Of a DNA stretch of 64,000 nucleotides, positions 1 through 7,802 are shown piece by piece. The stretch covers positions 3,128,267 to 3,192,266 of the forward strand of contig NZ_CP030287.1 in assembly GCF_003287935.1 (NCBI RefSeq), written 5' to 3'. The DNA is from Streptomyces sp. ICC1. GTDB taxonomy: Bacteria > Actinomycetota > Actinomycetes > Streptomycetales > Streptomycetaceae. Numbering within the stretch: the stretch's first letter is position 1; each line of letters opens with the position of its first letter. Position numbers and translations under genes: made by a program. The notes under the pieces were generated by a model. That model worked only from the letters and a program-made list of their open reading frames with translations. It was not told the origin of the DNA and searched no databases.

Positions 1-1023
1 GCTCGGCGCGCCCGGGTCCCCGTCCGCGGAGCCCAGCGTCCGCAGCGCGTTCCACCGCATGGTGCGCAGTTCGGCCCACTGGCGTACGAGGCGTTCGCGC
101 AGGACGGGGTCGCCCGCGCCGGCGGCCACGTACGCCCCGACCACGCGCTCCAGCTCCGCCGCGAAGCCGATCTGCTGGACGAGGGTGGACACTCCCCGTT
201 CCAGGGCGAGCAGTCCCATGGCCACGGACCAGCCGTTGCCCTCGCCGCCGACGACCTCTTCGGCGACCGCGCCGTCGAAGAACACCTCGTTGAACTCGGA
301 GGTCCCCGACATCTGCCGGATCGGCCGGACGTCGACCTTGCCCGGCTGGTCCATCCGTACGAGGAGGAAGGACAGCCCCCGGTGCCGCTTGGAGCCGGGC
401 TCCGTGCGGGCCAGGACGAAGCACCAGTCGGCGTCCTGGGCCAGCGAGGTCCAGATCTTCTGCCCGGTGACGCGGTGGCGCCCGGACGCGCCCCGGCCGG
501 GTTCCCGTACTGCGGCCGTACGGATTCCCGCGAGGTCGGAGCCGGCGTCCGGTTCGGAGTAGCCCTGGCACCACAGCTCCTCGCCCAGCGCGATCGCGGG
601 GAGGAAGCGGGCCCGCTGCTCCGGGGAGCCGTAGGCGATGAGCGTCGGCGCGAGGAGGTTCTCGCCGATGTGGCCGACCCGGGCGGGGGCGCGTGCGGCC
701 GCGTACTCCTCGGCCCACACCACCTGTCCGGTCAGGGAGAGCCGCCGGTTGCCGTACGCGCCGCCGGCCGGCCCGGGCCCACGGTCCGGGCCGGCCGCAC
801 GGTCCGGGCCGGCCCCGCCGTCGGCCGCCTGCCAGCCCTGGCCGATCCAGCCGCCGCGCCCCAGCTCGCGCTCCCAGGCGCGGCGGAGCTCGACGCCCTC
901 GTGCTCGCTGCCGGGACCGCCGAGGCCGATGGCCTGCGCGTACGGTCCCGTGAGGTGCTCGGCGAGCCACGCCCGGGCGCGGCCGCGCAGCTCCTCGTCC
1001 TCCTCGCCGAAGCCGAAGTCCAT
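1..1023 (-). CDS. Acyl-CoA dehydrogenase family protein (C-terminus off the window)
   Basis: FAD-dependent alpha,beta-dehydrogenation of an acyl-CoA thioester, cytoplasmic. From an ATG at 1021-1023, preceded on the reverse strand by an AAGGGGG ribosome site, 341 residues can be read without a stop to the left edge. The N-terminus is MDFGFGEEDEELR and the mid-domain flavin motif CQGYSEPDAGSDL starts near residue 152, followed by a TGQKIWTS segment, all typical of the family. The C-terminal helical domain is missing from the window, so the catalytic glutamate cannot be judged. It lies 131 bp downstream of the SDR gene on the same strand and is probably cotranscribed with it from the operator region near 2.1 kb. 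The substrate is unknown. Confidence 0.9.
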   Translation of the reverse strand, partial: MDFGFGEEDEELRGRARAWLAEHLTGPYAQAIGLGGPGSEHEGVELRRAWERELGRGGWIGQGWQAADGGAGPDRAAGPDRGPGPAGGAYGNRRLSLTGQVVWAEEYAAARAPARVGHIGENLLAPTLIAYGSPEQRARFLPAIALGEELWCQGYSEPDAGSDLAGIRTAAVREPGRGASGRHRVTGQKIWTSLAQDADWCFVLARTEPGSKRHRGLSFLLVRMDQPGKVDVRPIRQMSGTSEFNEVFFDGAVAEEVVGGEGNGWSVAMGLLALERGVSTLVQQIGFAAELERVVGAYVAAGAGDPVLRERLVRQWAELRTMRWNALRTLGSADGDPGAPS

Positions 1024-1084
1024 GTCGGTGCCCCCCTTGGGTGCTGTCCTGTGTCCGGGTCCGGCCGTCGGGCCGGTCCCGCGC

Positions 1085-1116
1085 GCCTGCACGCCTGCAC
1101 GCCTGCATGCCTGCAT
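1085..1116. repeat. 4 x 8-bp tandem repeat
   Basis: Four head-to-tail copies of GCCTGCAY (two ending C, two ending T) lie in the intergenic space between the SDR stop and the acyl-CoA dehydrogenase start. The unit is not a multiple of three, which fits a non-coding slippage repeat. Confidence 0.8.
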
Positions 1117-1154
1117 GCCCGCGCGCCGTGCCGGGCGGATCGCCCGGACCGGGC

Positions 1155-2075
1155 CTACGCGTTGGGGCGGTCCTTGGCGGCGGCCGCCTTGGCCATGGCT
1201 TCGAGCTGCGCGAGCATCGGCATCGGGTCGGTGCCGACCGTGCCGGGCAGGAAGTCGGCGATCTTCTCGGGGGTCCAGGAGCCCTCGGCGTAGCCTGCGC
1301 GCAGTTCGCGGGGCTGGGCCCAGACGGCGATCTTCGGGCCGGCGATCGTGTAGACCTGCCCGGTGATCTTCTCGCCGCCGACGGCGACGGCCCAGTCGGA
1401 GAGCAGGTAGGTGACCAGCGCCGCCACGTCCTCGGGCTCGCCGATCTCCTTGAGCTCCATCGGCACGTTGGCCGACATCCGGGTGCGCGCCACGGGCGCG
1501 ATCGCGTTGGAGGTCACGCCGTACTTGGCCAGGCCCAGGGCGGCGGAGCGGACGAGGGAGATGATCCCGCCCTTGGCCGCGCTGTAGTTGGCCTGGGCCA
1601 CCGAGCCCTGGTGGTTGCCGCTGGTGAAGCCGATGAGCGTGCCCGTGCCCTGCCGGCGCATGACGGCGGAGGCGGCGCGGAAGACGGTGAAGGTGCCCTT
1701 GAGGTGGGTGGCGATCACCGGGTCCCACTCCTCCTCGGACATGTTGAACAGCATCCGCTCGCGCAGGATGCCGGCGACGCAGACGACTCCGTCGATGCGC
1801 CCGTACTGGGCGAGCGCGGTGTCGATGATGCGCTGACCTCCCGCCATGGTCGAGATGTCGTCGGCGACGGCGACGGCTTCGCCGCCCGCCGCGATGATCT
1901 CCTTCACGACCGATTCGGCGATCTCGCTGGTGGGCTCGTTGCCCTCCATCCCCACGCCGTAGTCGTTGACGACGACCTTGGCGCCCTCGGCGGCCGCGGC
2001 GAGTGCCACGGCCCGTCCGATGCCCCGGCCGGCGCCCGTGACGGCGACGACTTTGCCTGCCAAGAAGTTCCCCAT
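1155..2075 (-). CDS. SDR family NAD(P)-dependent oxidoreductase
   Basis: Short-chain dehydrogenase of 306 residues, longer than the usual 250 and resembling the 3-hydroxyacyl-CoA or hydroxysteroid dehydrogenases of catabolic loci. The Rossmann signature TGAGRGIG is at 13-20 and the catalytic residues are Ser152, Tyr164 and Lys168 (YSAAK). An insertion around residues 38-52 (DYGVGMEGNEPTSE) is typical of the multifunctional-enzyme type 2 subgroup. The ATG at 2073-2075 follows a GAAGGGG site. The gene is first in a leftward transcript and shares a divergent promoter region, with a 17-bp palindrome at 2097-2113, with the cyclase-family gene. Oxidation of a hydroxyacyl-CoA intermediate is inferred from context only. 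Confidence 0.9.
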   Translation of the reverse strand: MGNFLAGKVVAVTGAGRGIGRAVALAAAAEGAKVVVNDYGVGMEGNEPTSEIAESVVKEIIAAGGEAVAVADDISTMAGGQRIIDTALAQYGRIDGVVCVAGILRERMLFNMSEEEWDPVIATHLKGTFTVFRAASAVMRRQGTGTLIGFTSGNHQGSVAQANYSAAKGGIISLVRSAALGLAKYGVTSNAIAPVARTRMSANVPMELKEIGEPEDVAALVTYLLSDWAVAVGGEKITGQVYTIAGPKIAVWAQPRELRAGYAEGSWTPEKIADFLPGTVGTDPMPMLAQLEAMAKAAAAKDRPNA

Positions 2076-2096
2076 GCCCGGCCCCTTCCCGCGATT

Positions 2097-2113
2097 TCTG
2101 ACGGACCGTTAGA
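2097..2113. promoter_or_regulatory. Palindromic operator, copy 1 (SDR / cyclase divergent promoter)
   Basis: TCTGACGGACCGTTAGA is a 17-bp palindrome with one mismatched pair (arms TCTGACGG and TCTAACGG). It lies 22 bp upstream of the SDR start and in front of the divergent cyclase gene. Related palindromes at 14771-14787 and 14856-14872 sit in front of the other genes of the same apparent pathway. The size and symmetry suit a TetR-type repressor; the regulator is not identified. Confidence 0.6.
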
Positions 2114-2173
2114 TTCTATGGGCAGTCAGATGTGCCAGCACAAGCCCCAGTTCGTTTCCGCCACGAGGAGCTG

Positions 2174-3109
2174 ATGAGATCCATGGGCCTGCCCGCCGAG
2201 TTCCACGACATCGCCAAGCGCGTCAACAACTGGGGCCGCTGGGGCGCCGATGACGAGATCGGCACCCTGAACCTCATCACCGACGAGGTCGTGCGGGCCG
2301 CCGCCGCGGAGATCCGCACCGGACGCCGCATCCCGCTCGCCCTGCCGCTGAAGGAGGACGGCGTACAGGCCGGCATGATCCCCGGCCGGATCAACCCGCT
2401 GCACACGATGGTGCAGATCAACCAGGAGATCTTCGGCCCCGGCACGGTGGCCTGCAGCGACGACGCGGTGACCTTCGGCCTCCAGGCCGGAACCCACTGG
2501 GACGCGCTCACCCACGTCTCGCACTCGGGGAAGATCTACAACGGCCGCCCGGCCGGCACCATCACGGCGCACGGCCGCGCCGAGTTCAGCGGCATCGACA
2601 AGGCCGGGCACATCGTCTCGCGCGGCGTCCTGCTGGACGTGGCCCGCGCCAAGGGCCTGGACCGGCTCCCCGGCGGCCACGCGGTGACCCCGGGGGACCT
2701 GCAGGAGGCGGAGGAGTTCGGGGGCGTCACCGTCCGCGCGGGCGACATCGTGCTCGTGCGCACCGGACAGGTCCAGGTCTACCTGGCGGGCGACAAGCAC
2801 GGCTACGGCTACCCGTCACCCGGCCTGTCCGTCCGCACCCCCGAGTGGTTCCACGCCCGGGACGTAGCGGCCGTCGCCAACGACACCCTGACCTTCGAGA
2901 TCTTCCCGCCGGAGATCGACAACCTGTGGCTGCCGGTGCACGCGCTGGACCTGGTCGACATGGGCATGCACCAGGGCCAGAACTGGAACCTCGAAAAGTT
3001 GTCCACAGCCTGTGCAGAGGAAAACCGCTACGCCTTCCTGCTCTCCGCCATGCCGGAGCCCTTCGTCGGCGCGGTGGGCACCCCGGTGGCCCCGGTCGCC
3101 ATCCTCTGA
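2174..3109 (+). CDS. Cyclase family protein (kynurenine formamidase-like metal hydrolase)
   Basis: Member of the Cyclase superfamily (PF04199), whose known members are Mn/Zn-dependent hydrolases such as bacterial kynurenine formamidase. The signature AGTHWDALTHV, the HxxTHxD...H type metal site, is present, followed by downstream GD and H residues of the fold. The start is uncertain: ATG 2174 lies only 3 bp after GAGGAG, ATG 2183 is 12 bp from it, and an upstream GTG at 2132 is also in frame. The alignable core starts at LPAEFHDIAKRVNNWGRWG. It is divergent from the SDR gene and shares the palindromic operator, so hydrolysis of an amide, lactone or ester in the same catabolic route is likely. 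The substrate is unknown. Confidence 0.85.
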   Translation: MRSMGLPAEFHDIAKRVNNWGRWGADDEIGTLNLITDEVVRAAAAEIRTGRRIPLALPLKEDGVQAGMIPGRINPLHTMVQINQEIFGPGTVACSDDAVTFGLQAGTHWDALTHVSHSGKIYNGRPAGTITAHGRAEFSGIDKAGHIVSRGVLLDVARAKGLDRLPGGHAVTPGDLQEAEEFGGVTVRAGDIVLVRTGQVQVYLAGDKHGYGYPSPGLSVRTPEWFHARDVAAVANDTLTFEIFPPEIDNLWLPVHALDLVDMGMHQGQNWNLEKLSTACAEENRYAFLLSAMPEPFVGAVGTPVAPVAIL

Positions 3110-3190
3110 CACCACCTCCGACGCCGCCCCCGACGCCCTCCTCTGACCGGGCGTCACACCCTCCCACCTGCACCGATACCGTTTCCACCG

Positions 3191-3219
3191 GCTCCTGCGC
3201 GCCGCTCTCGCGCAGGAGC
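3191..3219. terminator. Bidirectional terminator hairpin
   Basis: Perfect 10-bp inverted repeat GCTCCTGCGC / GCGCAGGAGC with a 9-nt loop, between the convergent cyclase and HEAT-repeat genes. There is no U tract, as is usual in this GC range. Confidence 0.75.
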
Positions 3220-5367
3220 TCACCCCTCATCGGGGAGGGCGAGCACCTCCCCGATGAGGGCGCGGAGCGCCTCGTCCTCGAGGAACGCCCGCTGGTCCCC
3301 GTACGTCGACAGGCGCCGGTCGGCCCCCTCCACCTGCCGCAACGCGGCGCGCGCCGGCGGGCTGAGCGTGCCGATGCGGGCCAGTCCGCGCAGCGCGTGG
3401 ACGAGGGAGCCGTAGCCGTCGCCGCCGTCGGCCATCGGCAGGACGTACTCCTCCAGGACCGACGCGCTCGGCTCGGGCTCGCCCGTGATCGCCCACAGGG
3501 TGACCGCGGCCTGGATCCGGCACCAGTCCGGGCCGTTCTCCAGGGCGCATCGGACCCGGTCGGCGTACGGCGCGGCCGCGGGGCCGAAGCCGGCCAGCAG
3601 GTGGACCGGCCCGAAGTACGGGGCCGCGCCGGCCAGTACCTCGTCGCCGATCAGCCGCAGCGCCGGCGCGCTGTCGCCCCCCGTGCGCCACAGGGCCATT
3701 GCCACGTTCCGGCGCTTCATCGGGTTGGCGTGGACCGCCGCCGCGCGCAAGGCGTCCGCGGCGGACGCGGCGGACGGCCCCATCGCCGCGATCACGTCGG
3801 CGGCCGTGGCGGAGTGGCCCTCGCCCTCCAGCAGCGCCACGACCTCCGGCAGCGCCGGCAGCGCGTCCGGCCCCCACGCCTCCAGGACCCGCAGGAGCAT
3901 GCCCGCCACCGCGCCGCTGCCGCGCCCGGCCTCGTAGCGCATCGACTCCCGGAGGGAGGGCAGCAGGACGTCCGCGTACGCCCGCAGCGGCGTCAGTACC
4001 TCGTCGATGTCCGGGAGCCGGGGATCGCCCCCGAACCAGCCGCGGCCGTACTCCTCCCGATAGGGCTCGTGGAGCCGCGCGACGAGCCCCGGGAGCGCGC
4101 GCGGGTCGCCGATCCGGGCCAGCGCCCAGCGGGCGTAGACGCCGACGGTCCCCTCGATGTAGTCGACGGTGTCCTCGCCCCGGTCGTCCACGAGTGCGGC
4201 GAGCCGGTCGGCGTACGGGGCCGCCGGCGGACCGAGCACCGCGAGGAGGTGCGCCGCCTTGAGCCGCACCGCGTCGTCCGGATCCCCCAACAGCCCGCCC
4301 GCCACGGGCAGCAGCACGGGCGCCACCGACGGCCGGAGCACCAGCAGCCGCCACGCCGCGTGCAGCGCGGCCCGGCACAGCGCGGCGTCCCCGCTGCGGC
4401 CCGCGCCGGCCGCCAGCCGGGCCGCGAACGAAGCGGCCGCTCCGGGGGCGTGGCCGAACAGGTCTGCCACTTGGCGGACGATGTCCTCGCGGGAGTGGGC
4501 GAACTCGACGCCCGGCACCCGCCAGGCCGCCTCGAACTCCGGCCCCGTGGCGGGGTCGGAGAGGATCTCCAGCAGCAGCTCCGAGTGGTGGAGCGGCACA
4601 TCCGGGTCCAGGTGCGCCCAGGACCACACGGCCGCGACCTTCATGACCGGGCTGCCGTCCCGCAGTACGCCGGCCAGCACCGCCCGCACCCGCTCCACGG
4701 CCCGGAGCCCGGCTCCCGCGGCCCCGGTGACGCCCTCCGCGGACCCGGTGCCGTGCCCGGCCGCCCCGGTGGTGTCCCCGGCGCCGCCGCCGGGCGCAGC
4801 CGCCCCGGCCGCCGCCGCGGTCGCCAAGGCCTCGGCCGCCGCCGCCTCGCCCAGCGCGAGCAGCACCGGGAGGCGTACCGCCGGGTCCGTCTCGGCCGTC
4901 CACCGCTCCAGCAGGAGCTCGATCCCGTCCGCCAGGGGAAGGGCCTCCCGCCGCACCTCGGGGTCCGTGTCCGCGAGCAGCGCCCGGACCGCTCCCCGGT
5001 GGCGCAGCCACGCCTCGGGCCACTCCCCGGCGACCCGGGCCGGCTCGGCCCGCGCCGCCGTCCCGACCAGGATCACCAGCATCTCCAGGAGAGCGACCCG
5101 CTCCCCCACGCCCGGATCCCCGGCGAGCGCCATCACGAACGGCAGCGCGGCGGTCGCCGCGGGAGTCACCTCGCCGCTCCACAGGGCGAGGCAGTTGTCC
5201 AGCACGAACCGGTCGGCGTCCCTCGCACTCGCGCTCGCGTCCGCCCGCGCGAGCCGCCGCAGCGCGCGGGGAACCTTGCTGACCGGGTACTCCTCGGACG
5301 GCGACTCGAACCGTCCCCACGCCACCGCGTCCAGCGCATCCAGCGCGTCTGTCGACAAGCCCGTCAT
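3220..5367 (-). CDS. HEAT-repeat / armadillo-fold protein
   Basis: A 715-residue, Ala/Leu-rich protein made of successive helical pairs of the HEAT type; many repeats contain the pattern ...DPD.VRL.AA.LLA.LG.... No enzymatic motif is visible, so a scaffold or protein-protein interaction role is the safest description. A low-complexity Ala/Gly/Thr segment near residues 195-225 splits the repeats. The ATG at 5365-5367 (MTGLSTDALDALDAV) is chosen because the reading frame upstream has no family character. No secretion signal or membrane segment is visible. The last codons carry a 15-bp perfect inverted repeat (3224-3260). Its relation to neighbouring genes is unclear. Confidence 0.8.
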   Translation of the reverse strand: MTGLSTDALDALDAVAWGRFESPSEEYPVSKVPRALRRLARADASASARDADRFVLDNCLALWSGEVTPAATAALPFVMALAGDPGVGERVALLEMLVILVGTAARAEPARVAGEWPEAWLRHRGAVRALLADTDPEVRREALPLADGIELLLERWTAETDPAVRLPVLLALGEAAAAEALATAAAAGAAAPGGGAGDTTGAAGHGTGSAEGVTGAAGAGLRAVERVRAVLAGVLRDGSPVMKVAAVWSWAHLDPDVPLHHSELLLEILSDPATGPEFEAAWRVPGVEFAHSREDIVRQVADLFGHAPGAAASFAARLAAGAGRSGDAALCRAALHAAWRLLVLRPSVAPVLLPVAGGLLGDPDDAVRLKAAHLLAVLGPPAAPYADRLAALVDDRGEDTVDYIEGTVGVYARWALARIGDPRALPGLVARLHEPYREEYGRGWFGGDPRLPDIDEVLTPLRAYADVLLPSLRESMRYEAGRGSGAVAGMLLRVLEAWGPDALPALPEVVALLEGEGHSATAADVIAAMGPSAASAADALRAAAVHANPMKRRNVAMALWRTGGDSAPALRLIGDEVLAGAAPYFGPVHLLAGFGPAAAPYADRVRCALENGPDWCRIQAAVTLWAITGEPEPSASVLEEYVLPMADGGDGYGSLVHALRGLARIGTLSPPARAALRQVEGADRRLSTYGDQRAFLEDEALRALIGEVLALPDEG
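3224..3260. terminator. Perfect 15-bp hairpin inside the 3' end of the HEAT gene
   Basis: The arms CCCTCATCGGGGAGG (3224-3238) and its exact complement (3246-3260) flank a 7-nt loop. The structure lies within the last dozen codons of the HEAT-repeat gene, just before its stop, and only a few bases from the separate terminator at 3191-3219. Confidence 0.7.
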
Positions 5368-5440
5368 CCCCACCCCGTCACCCCGTGAACCCGCCACCCC
5401 CGGTGGGCCGTGCGCACACGCAGGCGCCCGCAGAACCCGC

Positions 5441-5537
5441 GATCCTTGGCGTCCGGCGCCAAATCGCTCACGACAAGGGTGATCACTGCTTGTCGAACCG
5501 TCAACGCATCGATCGAGGTCCACGTGCCGTTCCCGGA
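5441..5537. repeat. Long direct repeat, copy A
   Basis: About 97 bp matching 10371-10470 in the same orientation. Over the 75-bp core (5463-5537) 65 positions are identical, and there is one 3-bp indel further left. It contains the palindrome GTGATCAC, the near-palindrome TTGTCGAACCGTCAA, and a degenerate -35/-10 arrangement (TTGTCG, 17 bp, TCGAGG). It sits just downstream of an RsbW-like gene, as does copy B. Confidence 0.9.
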
Positions 5538-5543
5538 GGACAG

Positions 5544-5966
5544 TCAGCCGACGAAGCTGAACCACACAGCCTTCGAGCACTCCCCCTGCGCCGTCACCGC
5601 CCGGTCATCGGCATAGGCCCCAACGAGCATGAGCCCACGCCCGCATGTGTCCATCGTTCCAGCGTTGCCGCCAGGCGGCCGACGCTCGGGCTCGTTGTCG
5701 TATACGTAGACCGTTACTCGCTCACCGAGCAACGCCACCTCGACGACAATCTCCTGCGTATCCGTATGCCGATGCGCATTGGTCACGACCTCCGACGCGC
5801 ACAGCCGCGCCCGCTCCGCAAGCTGCGGACGCCCGGCGCTACACAGGATCGAAACCACCCAGTCGCGGACAATCCTGGGCGTGTCCGCCCGGCTCGGCGC
5901 GAGCATCCGGTAGGTGAGCCCCGACTCGGGCGTTCGCCCCTCGGAGGCTAAGGCACTCGTATTCAT
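5544..5966 (-). CDS. RsbW-like ATP-binding protein (HATPase, WhiJ-locus type)
   Basis: A 140-residue stand-alone GHKL ATPase domain related to the anti-sigma kinases RsbW/SpoIIAB. The N-box reads ERARLCASEVVTNAHRHT, and the G1/G2 region is YDNEPERRPPGG...GRGLMLVGAYAD. The ATG at 5964-5966 follows GGGAG at 9-bp spacing. It is transcribed divergently from an HTH protein that is followed by a DUF397 protein. That trio is the recurrent WhiJ-type (AbaA-like) arrangement of streptomycetes, which is linked to developmental control. Phosphorylation of a partner or simple binding could be its role; neither is shown by sequence. A repeat shared with the second RsbW-like gene abuts its 3' end. Confidence 0.88.
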   Translation of the reverse strand: MNTSALASEGRTPESGLTYRMLAPSRADTPRIVRDWVVSILCSAGRPQLAERARLCASEVVTNAHRHTDTQEIVVEVALLGERVTVYVYDNEPERRPPGGNAGTMDTCGRGLMLVGAYADDRAVTAQGECSKAVWFSFVG

Positions 5967-6082
5967 CGCGATGATCTCCCAACGCAGACGATGCGGCACA
6001 GACCCAAGCCCGTGTCCCTGGCCGCCATCGTCACGATCAACGACGGTTCAGGCGGCTGCACTTCAGGCCGGTCGAAACGTAG

Positions 6083-6114
6083 GGCGCAACATTGGGACGG
6101 CGCAACAGTGGGAC
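6083..6114. promoter_or_regulatory. Two tandem 16-bp iterons upstream of the HTH gene
   Basis: GGCGCAACATTGGGAC and GGCGCAACAGTGGGAC are adjacent and differ at one base. They sit in the 222-bp divergent region between the RsbW-like and HTH genes, about 75-105 bp before the HTH start. Their core CAACNNTGGGACG recurs at 7312-7324 before the peptide operon. An autoregulatory binding site is the likely role. Confidence 0.6.
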
Positions 6115-6188
6115 GGTCGGAACATCCGAACGAGTGGACCCGGGCCAGGCCGGGCGGCACACTCGTACCCGGAAGAGAGGGAGGGGTC

Positions 6189-7037
6189 ATGCCGCCGAGG
6201 AGCTATCCGACCGCCCGTCAGAGGCGCTTGGGTGCGGAGCTGCGCAAGCTGCGCGAGAGGGCCGGCATGAACGGCGCCACCGCAGCCGCATACTTGGGTG
6301 GCGAGCGCGCCCAGATCAGCCACATCGAATCGGGCCGTTACGGAGTCAGCGACGAACGAGTCCGCCGCCTCGCCGCCCATTACTCAGCAACGGACAAGCA
6401 CCTCGTCAACGCGCTCGCGAGCATGGCGGAGGAGCGCGGCAAGGGCTGGTGGGACGAGTACCGGGGCGTTCTCTCGCCAGGATTCCTCGACGTGGCCGAG
6501 CTCGAATTCCACGCCACGTACATCCGCGTGATCCAGATGCTTTACGTTCCCGGCCAGCTCCAAACCGACTCCTACGCCCGGAGTCTGATCCGTAGCGGCA
6601 TGTCCGATCTCCCGGCAGCGGAGCTGAACACGCGCGTCGAGCACCGCACGAGGCGCCGGATCATCTTCGACCGCCCCCGTCCTACCCCTTTCGAGGCCTT
6701 CATCCACGAGGCAGCGCTTCGAATGAGGTACTGCGACGCGGAAACCATGCGGGAGCAGCTCAAGTTCCTGACCGAGGTGTCGCACTGGCCCTCGGTCACC
6801 GTCCGCATCATCCCCTTCGACCGGCAGATCACGGGCTCGGTGCATTCCGTGCTCTACGCAGGGGGCGCCATCCCGGCACTCGACACCGTCCAGATCGACA
6901 GCGCTTTCGACAGCGGCTTCCTGGACGCAGAGGCTCAGCTCGCCAAGTACCGAGGATTGCTCGAGTCCATCGATTCGATCTCACTCGGAACGGATGAGTC
7001 GAGAGAACACATTCACCGCATCGCTCAGGAAGTGTGA
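6189..7037 (+). CDS. WhiJ-type helix-turn-helix regulator (XRE HTH + DUF5753)
   Basis: A 282-residue DNA-binding protein with an N-terminal XRE-type HTH (about residues 12-65, LGAELRKLRERAGM...ISHIESGRYGVS) and a C-terminal DUF5753 domain (FHATYIRVIQMLYVPGQLQT...RIIPFDRQ). The DUF5753 domain is the usual partner of DUF397 proteins. The ATG at 6189 has a GGGAGGGG site. It is followed after 10 bp by a DUF397 gene and diverges from an RsbW-like ATPase. Such proteins act as developmental or antibiotic repressors whose DNA binding is relieved by the DUF397 partner (known for WhiJ-like sets; inferred here). Two iterons lie in its promoter region, and the same core occurs before the peptide operon downstream. 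Confidence 0.92.
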   Translation: MPPRSYPTARQRRLGAELRKLRERAGMNGATAAAYLGGERAQISHIESGRYGVSDERVRRLAAHYSATDKHLVNALASMAEERGKGWWDEYRGVLSPGFLDVAELEFHATYIRVIQMLYVPGQLQTDSYARSLIRSGMSDLPAAELNTRVEHRTRRRIIFDRPRPTPFEAFIHEAALRMRYCDAETMREQLKFLTEVSHWPSVTVRIIPFDRQITGSVHSVLYAGGAIPALDTVQIDSAFDSGFLDAEAQLAKYRGLLESIDSISLGTDESREHIHRIAQEV

Positions 7038-7047
7038 GTCAAGGCGC

Positions 7048-7248
7048 ATGACCGACGGAATCAAGTGGCAGAAGTCCTCATTCTCGGGGCCGGACGACAA
7101 TCAAAGCTGCGTCGAGCTGGCGCCTGTCGCAGGCGCGATCAAGATGCGGGAGAGCGACGCCCCGGACGTGATCGTCACCACGACGGTGGAGAAATTGCGC
7201 GCGTTCATCCTCGGAGTCAAGGCAGGCGAGTTCGACCACCTGATCTGA
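7048..7248 (+). CDS. DUF397 domain protein
   Basis: A 66-residue protein beginning MTDGIKWQKSSFSGPDDNQSC and continuing with CVELAPVAGAIKMRES, the DUF397 signature (W.KSS.S...G.CVEVA). DUF397 proteins are small partners of DUF5753 HTH regulators and are thought to modulate their DNA binding. The ATG at 7048 lies 10 bp after the regulator stop, so the two are cotranscribed, and a clear hairpin terminator follows at 7268-7294. Confidence 0.92.
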   Translation: MTDGIKWQKSSFSGPDDNQSCVELAPVAGAIKMRESDAPDVIVTTTVEKLRAFILGVKAGEFDHLI

Positions 7249-7267
7249 TACCCCACAGACCCTCAGG

Positions 7268-7294
7268 CGCCCCTCATCTCCCCGGTGAGGGGCG
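7268..7294 (+). terminator. Terminator after DUF397 gene
   Basis: 9-bp perfect stem CGCCCCTCA / TGAGGGGCG with a 9-nt loop, 20 bp after the DUF397 stop codon. It separates the regulator transcript from the peptide operon. Confidence 0.75.
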
Positions 7295-7311
7295 TTCGGC
7301 ATATGTCGGTA

Positions 7312-7324
7312 CAACTTTGGGACG
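7312..7324. promoter_or_regulatory. Regulator-like motif before the peptide operon
   Basis: CAACTTTGGGACG matches the core of the two iterons before the HTH gene (CAACATTGGGACG at 6087-6099 and CAACAGTGGGACG at 6103-6115) at 12 and 11 of 13 positions. It lies 222 bp upstream of the peptide start, in a 298-bp gene-free region that is AT-richer than its surroundings. No convincing -10/-35 pair could be picked in that region. Confidence 0.5.
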
Positions 7325-7546
7325 TCACACCATTGCGACGGCCGACGATGTAACGCCAACGTCGCTGTACGTCACCAAAAGTGAAGTGGTCCGCCGGATC
7401 ACGCAGGCAGTAACACAGCTCTGCCCATTTTGAAGCCGGTTTGGCAGAGTTCGCGCCTCGCCCCCTCCTCAAGGCTCGTCACAACCCGGGGGGATCGCCA
7501 GGGACTCAGCAGCTGCCACGAAAGACGACCCGACAGGAGTCGAAGC

Positions 7547-7726
7547 ATGCGAGGTCACGTCCCTTCCAACGAAATCACCGCCGAGGGCTACGCGCCGATC
7601 TACCACCAGACCAAGCAGCGCATGGCCGACGTTTTCGGGGCCCGCAGCGACAAGCACTGGCCCTCCGGCGAGGAGACCTGCTCCGACTGCTACAGCGTCA
7701 CGCCGCCGGTCGGGTCCGCCGCGTAG
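7547..7726 (+). CDS. Small peptide, candidate RiPP or signalling precursor
   Basis: A 59-residue open frame with ATG 7547 and an AGGAG site 7 bp before it. The peptide has a polar, helix-prone leader-like N-terminal part (EITAEGYAPIYHQTKQRMADV) and a compact C-terminal tail, GEETCSDCYSVTPPVGSAA, with Cys45 and Cys48. There is no hydrophobic signal sequence and no known fold. It is the first gene of a rightward cluster with a WH-motif protein and an Fe(II)/2OG dioxygenase. A leader/core layout next to a modifying oxygenase is typical of ribosomally made, post-translationally modified peptides, but I recognise no described class. It could also be a small regulatory protein. Coding status rests on the ribosome site, codon bias and context. 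Confidence 0.6.
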   Translation: MRGHVPSNEITAEGYAPIYHQTKQRMADVFGARSDKHWPSGEETCSDCYSVTPPVGSAA

Positions 7727-7802
7727 CAAGAACCTCACGTCACAAGTCGAGCTGAGACCGGGTGTCTCACGCCGCCCGATCTCTGAGGAAAGCAGGTGGC
7801 AC

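Noticed and set aside
59..562. Plus-strand frames over the left-edge gene
   Set aside because: They are shadows of the minus-strand acyl-CoA dehydrogenase, which has all family motifs.
7295..7546. A defined promoter for the peptide operon
   Set aside because: The region is AT-richer but I could not find a -35/-10 pair with proper spacing; only the regulator-like motif is reported.
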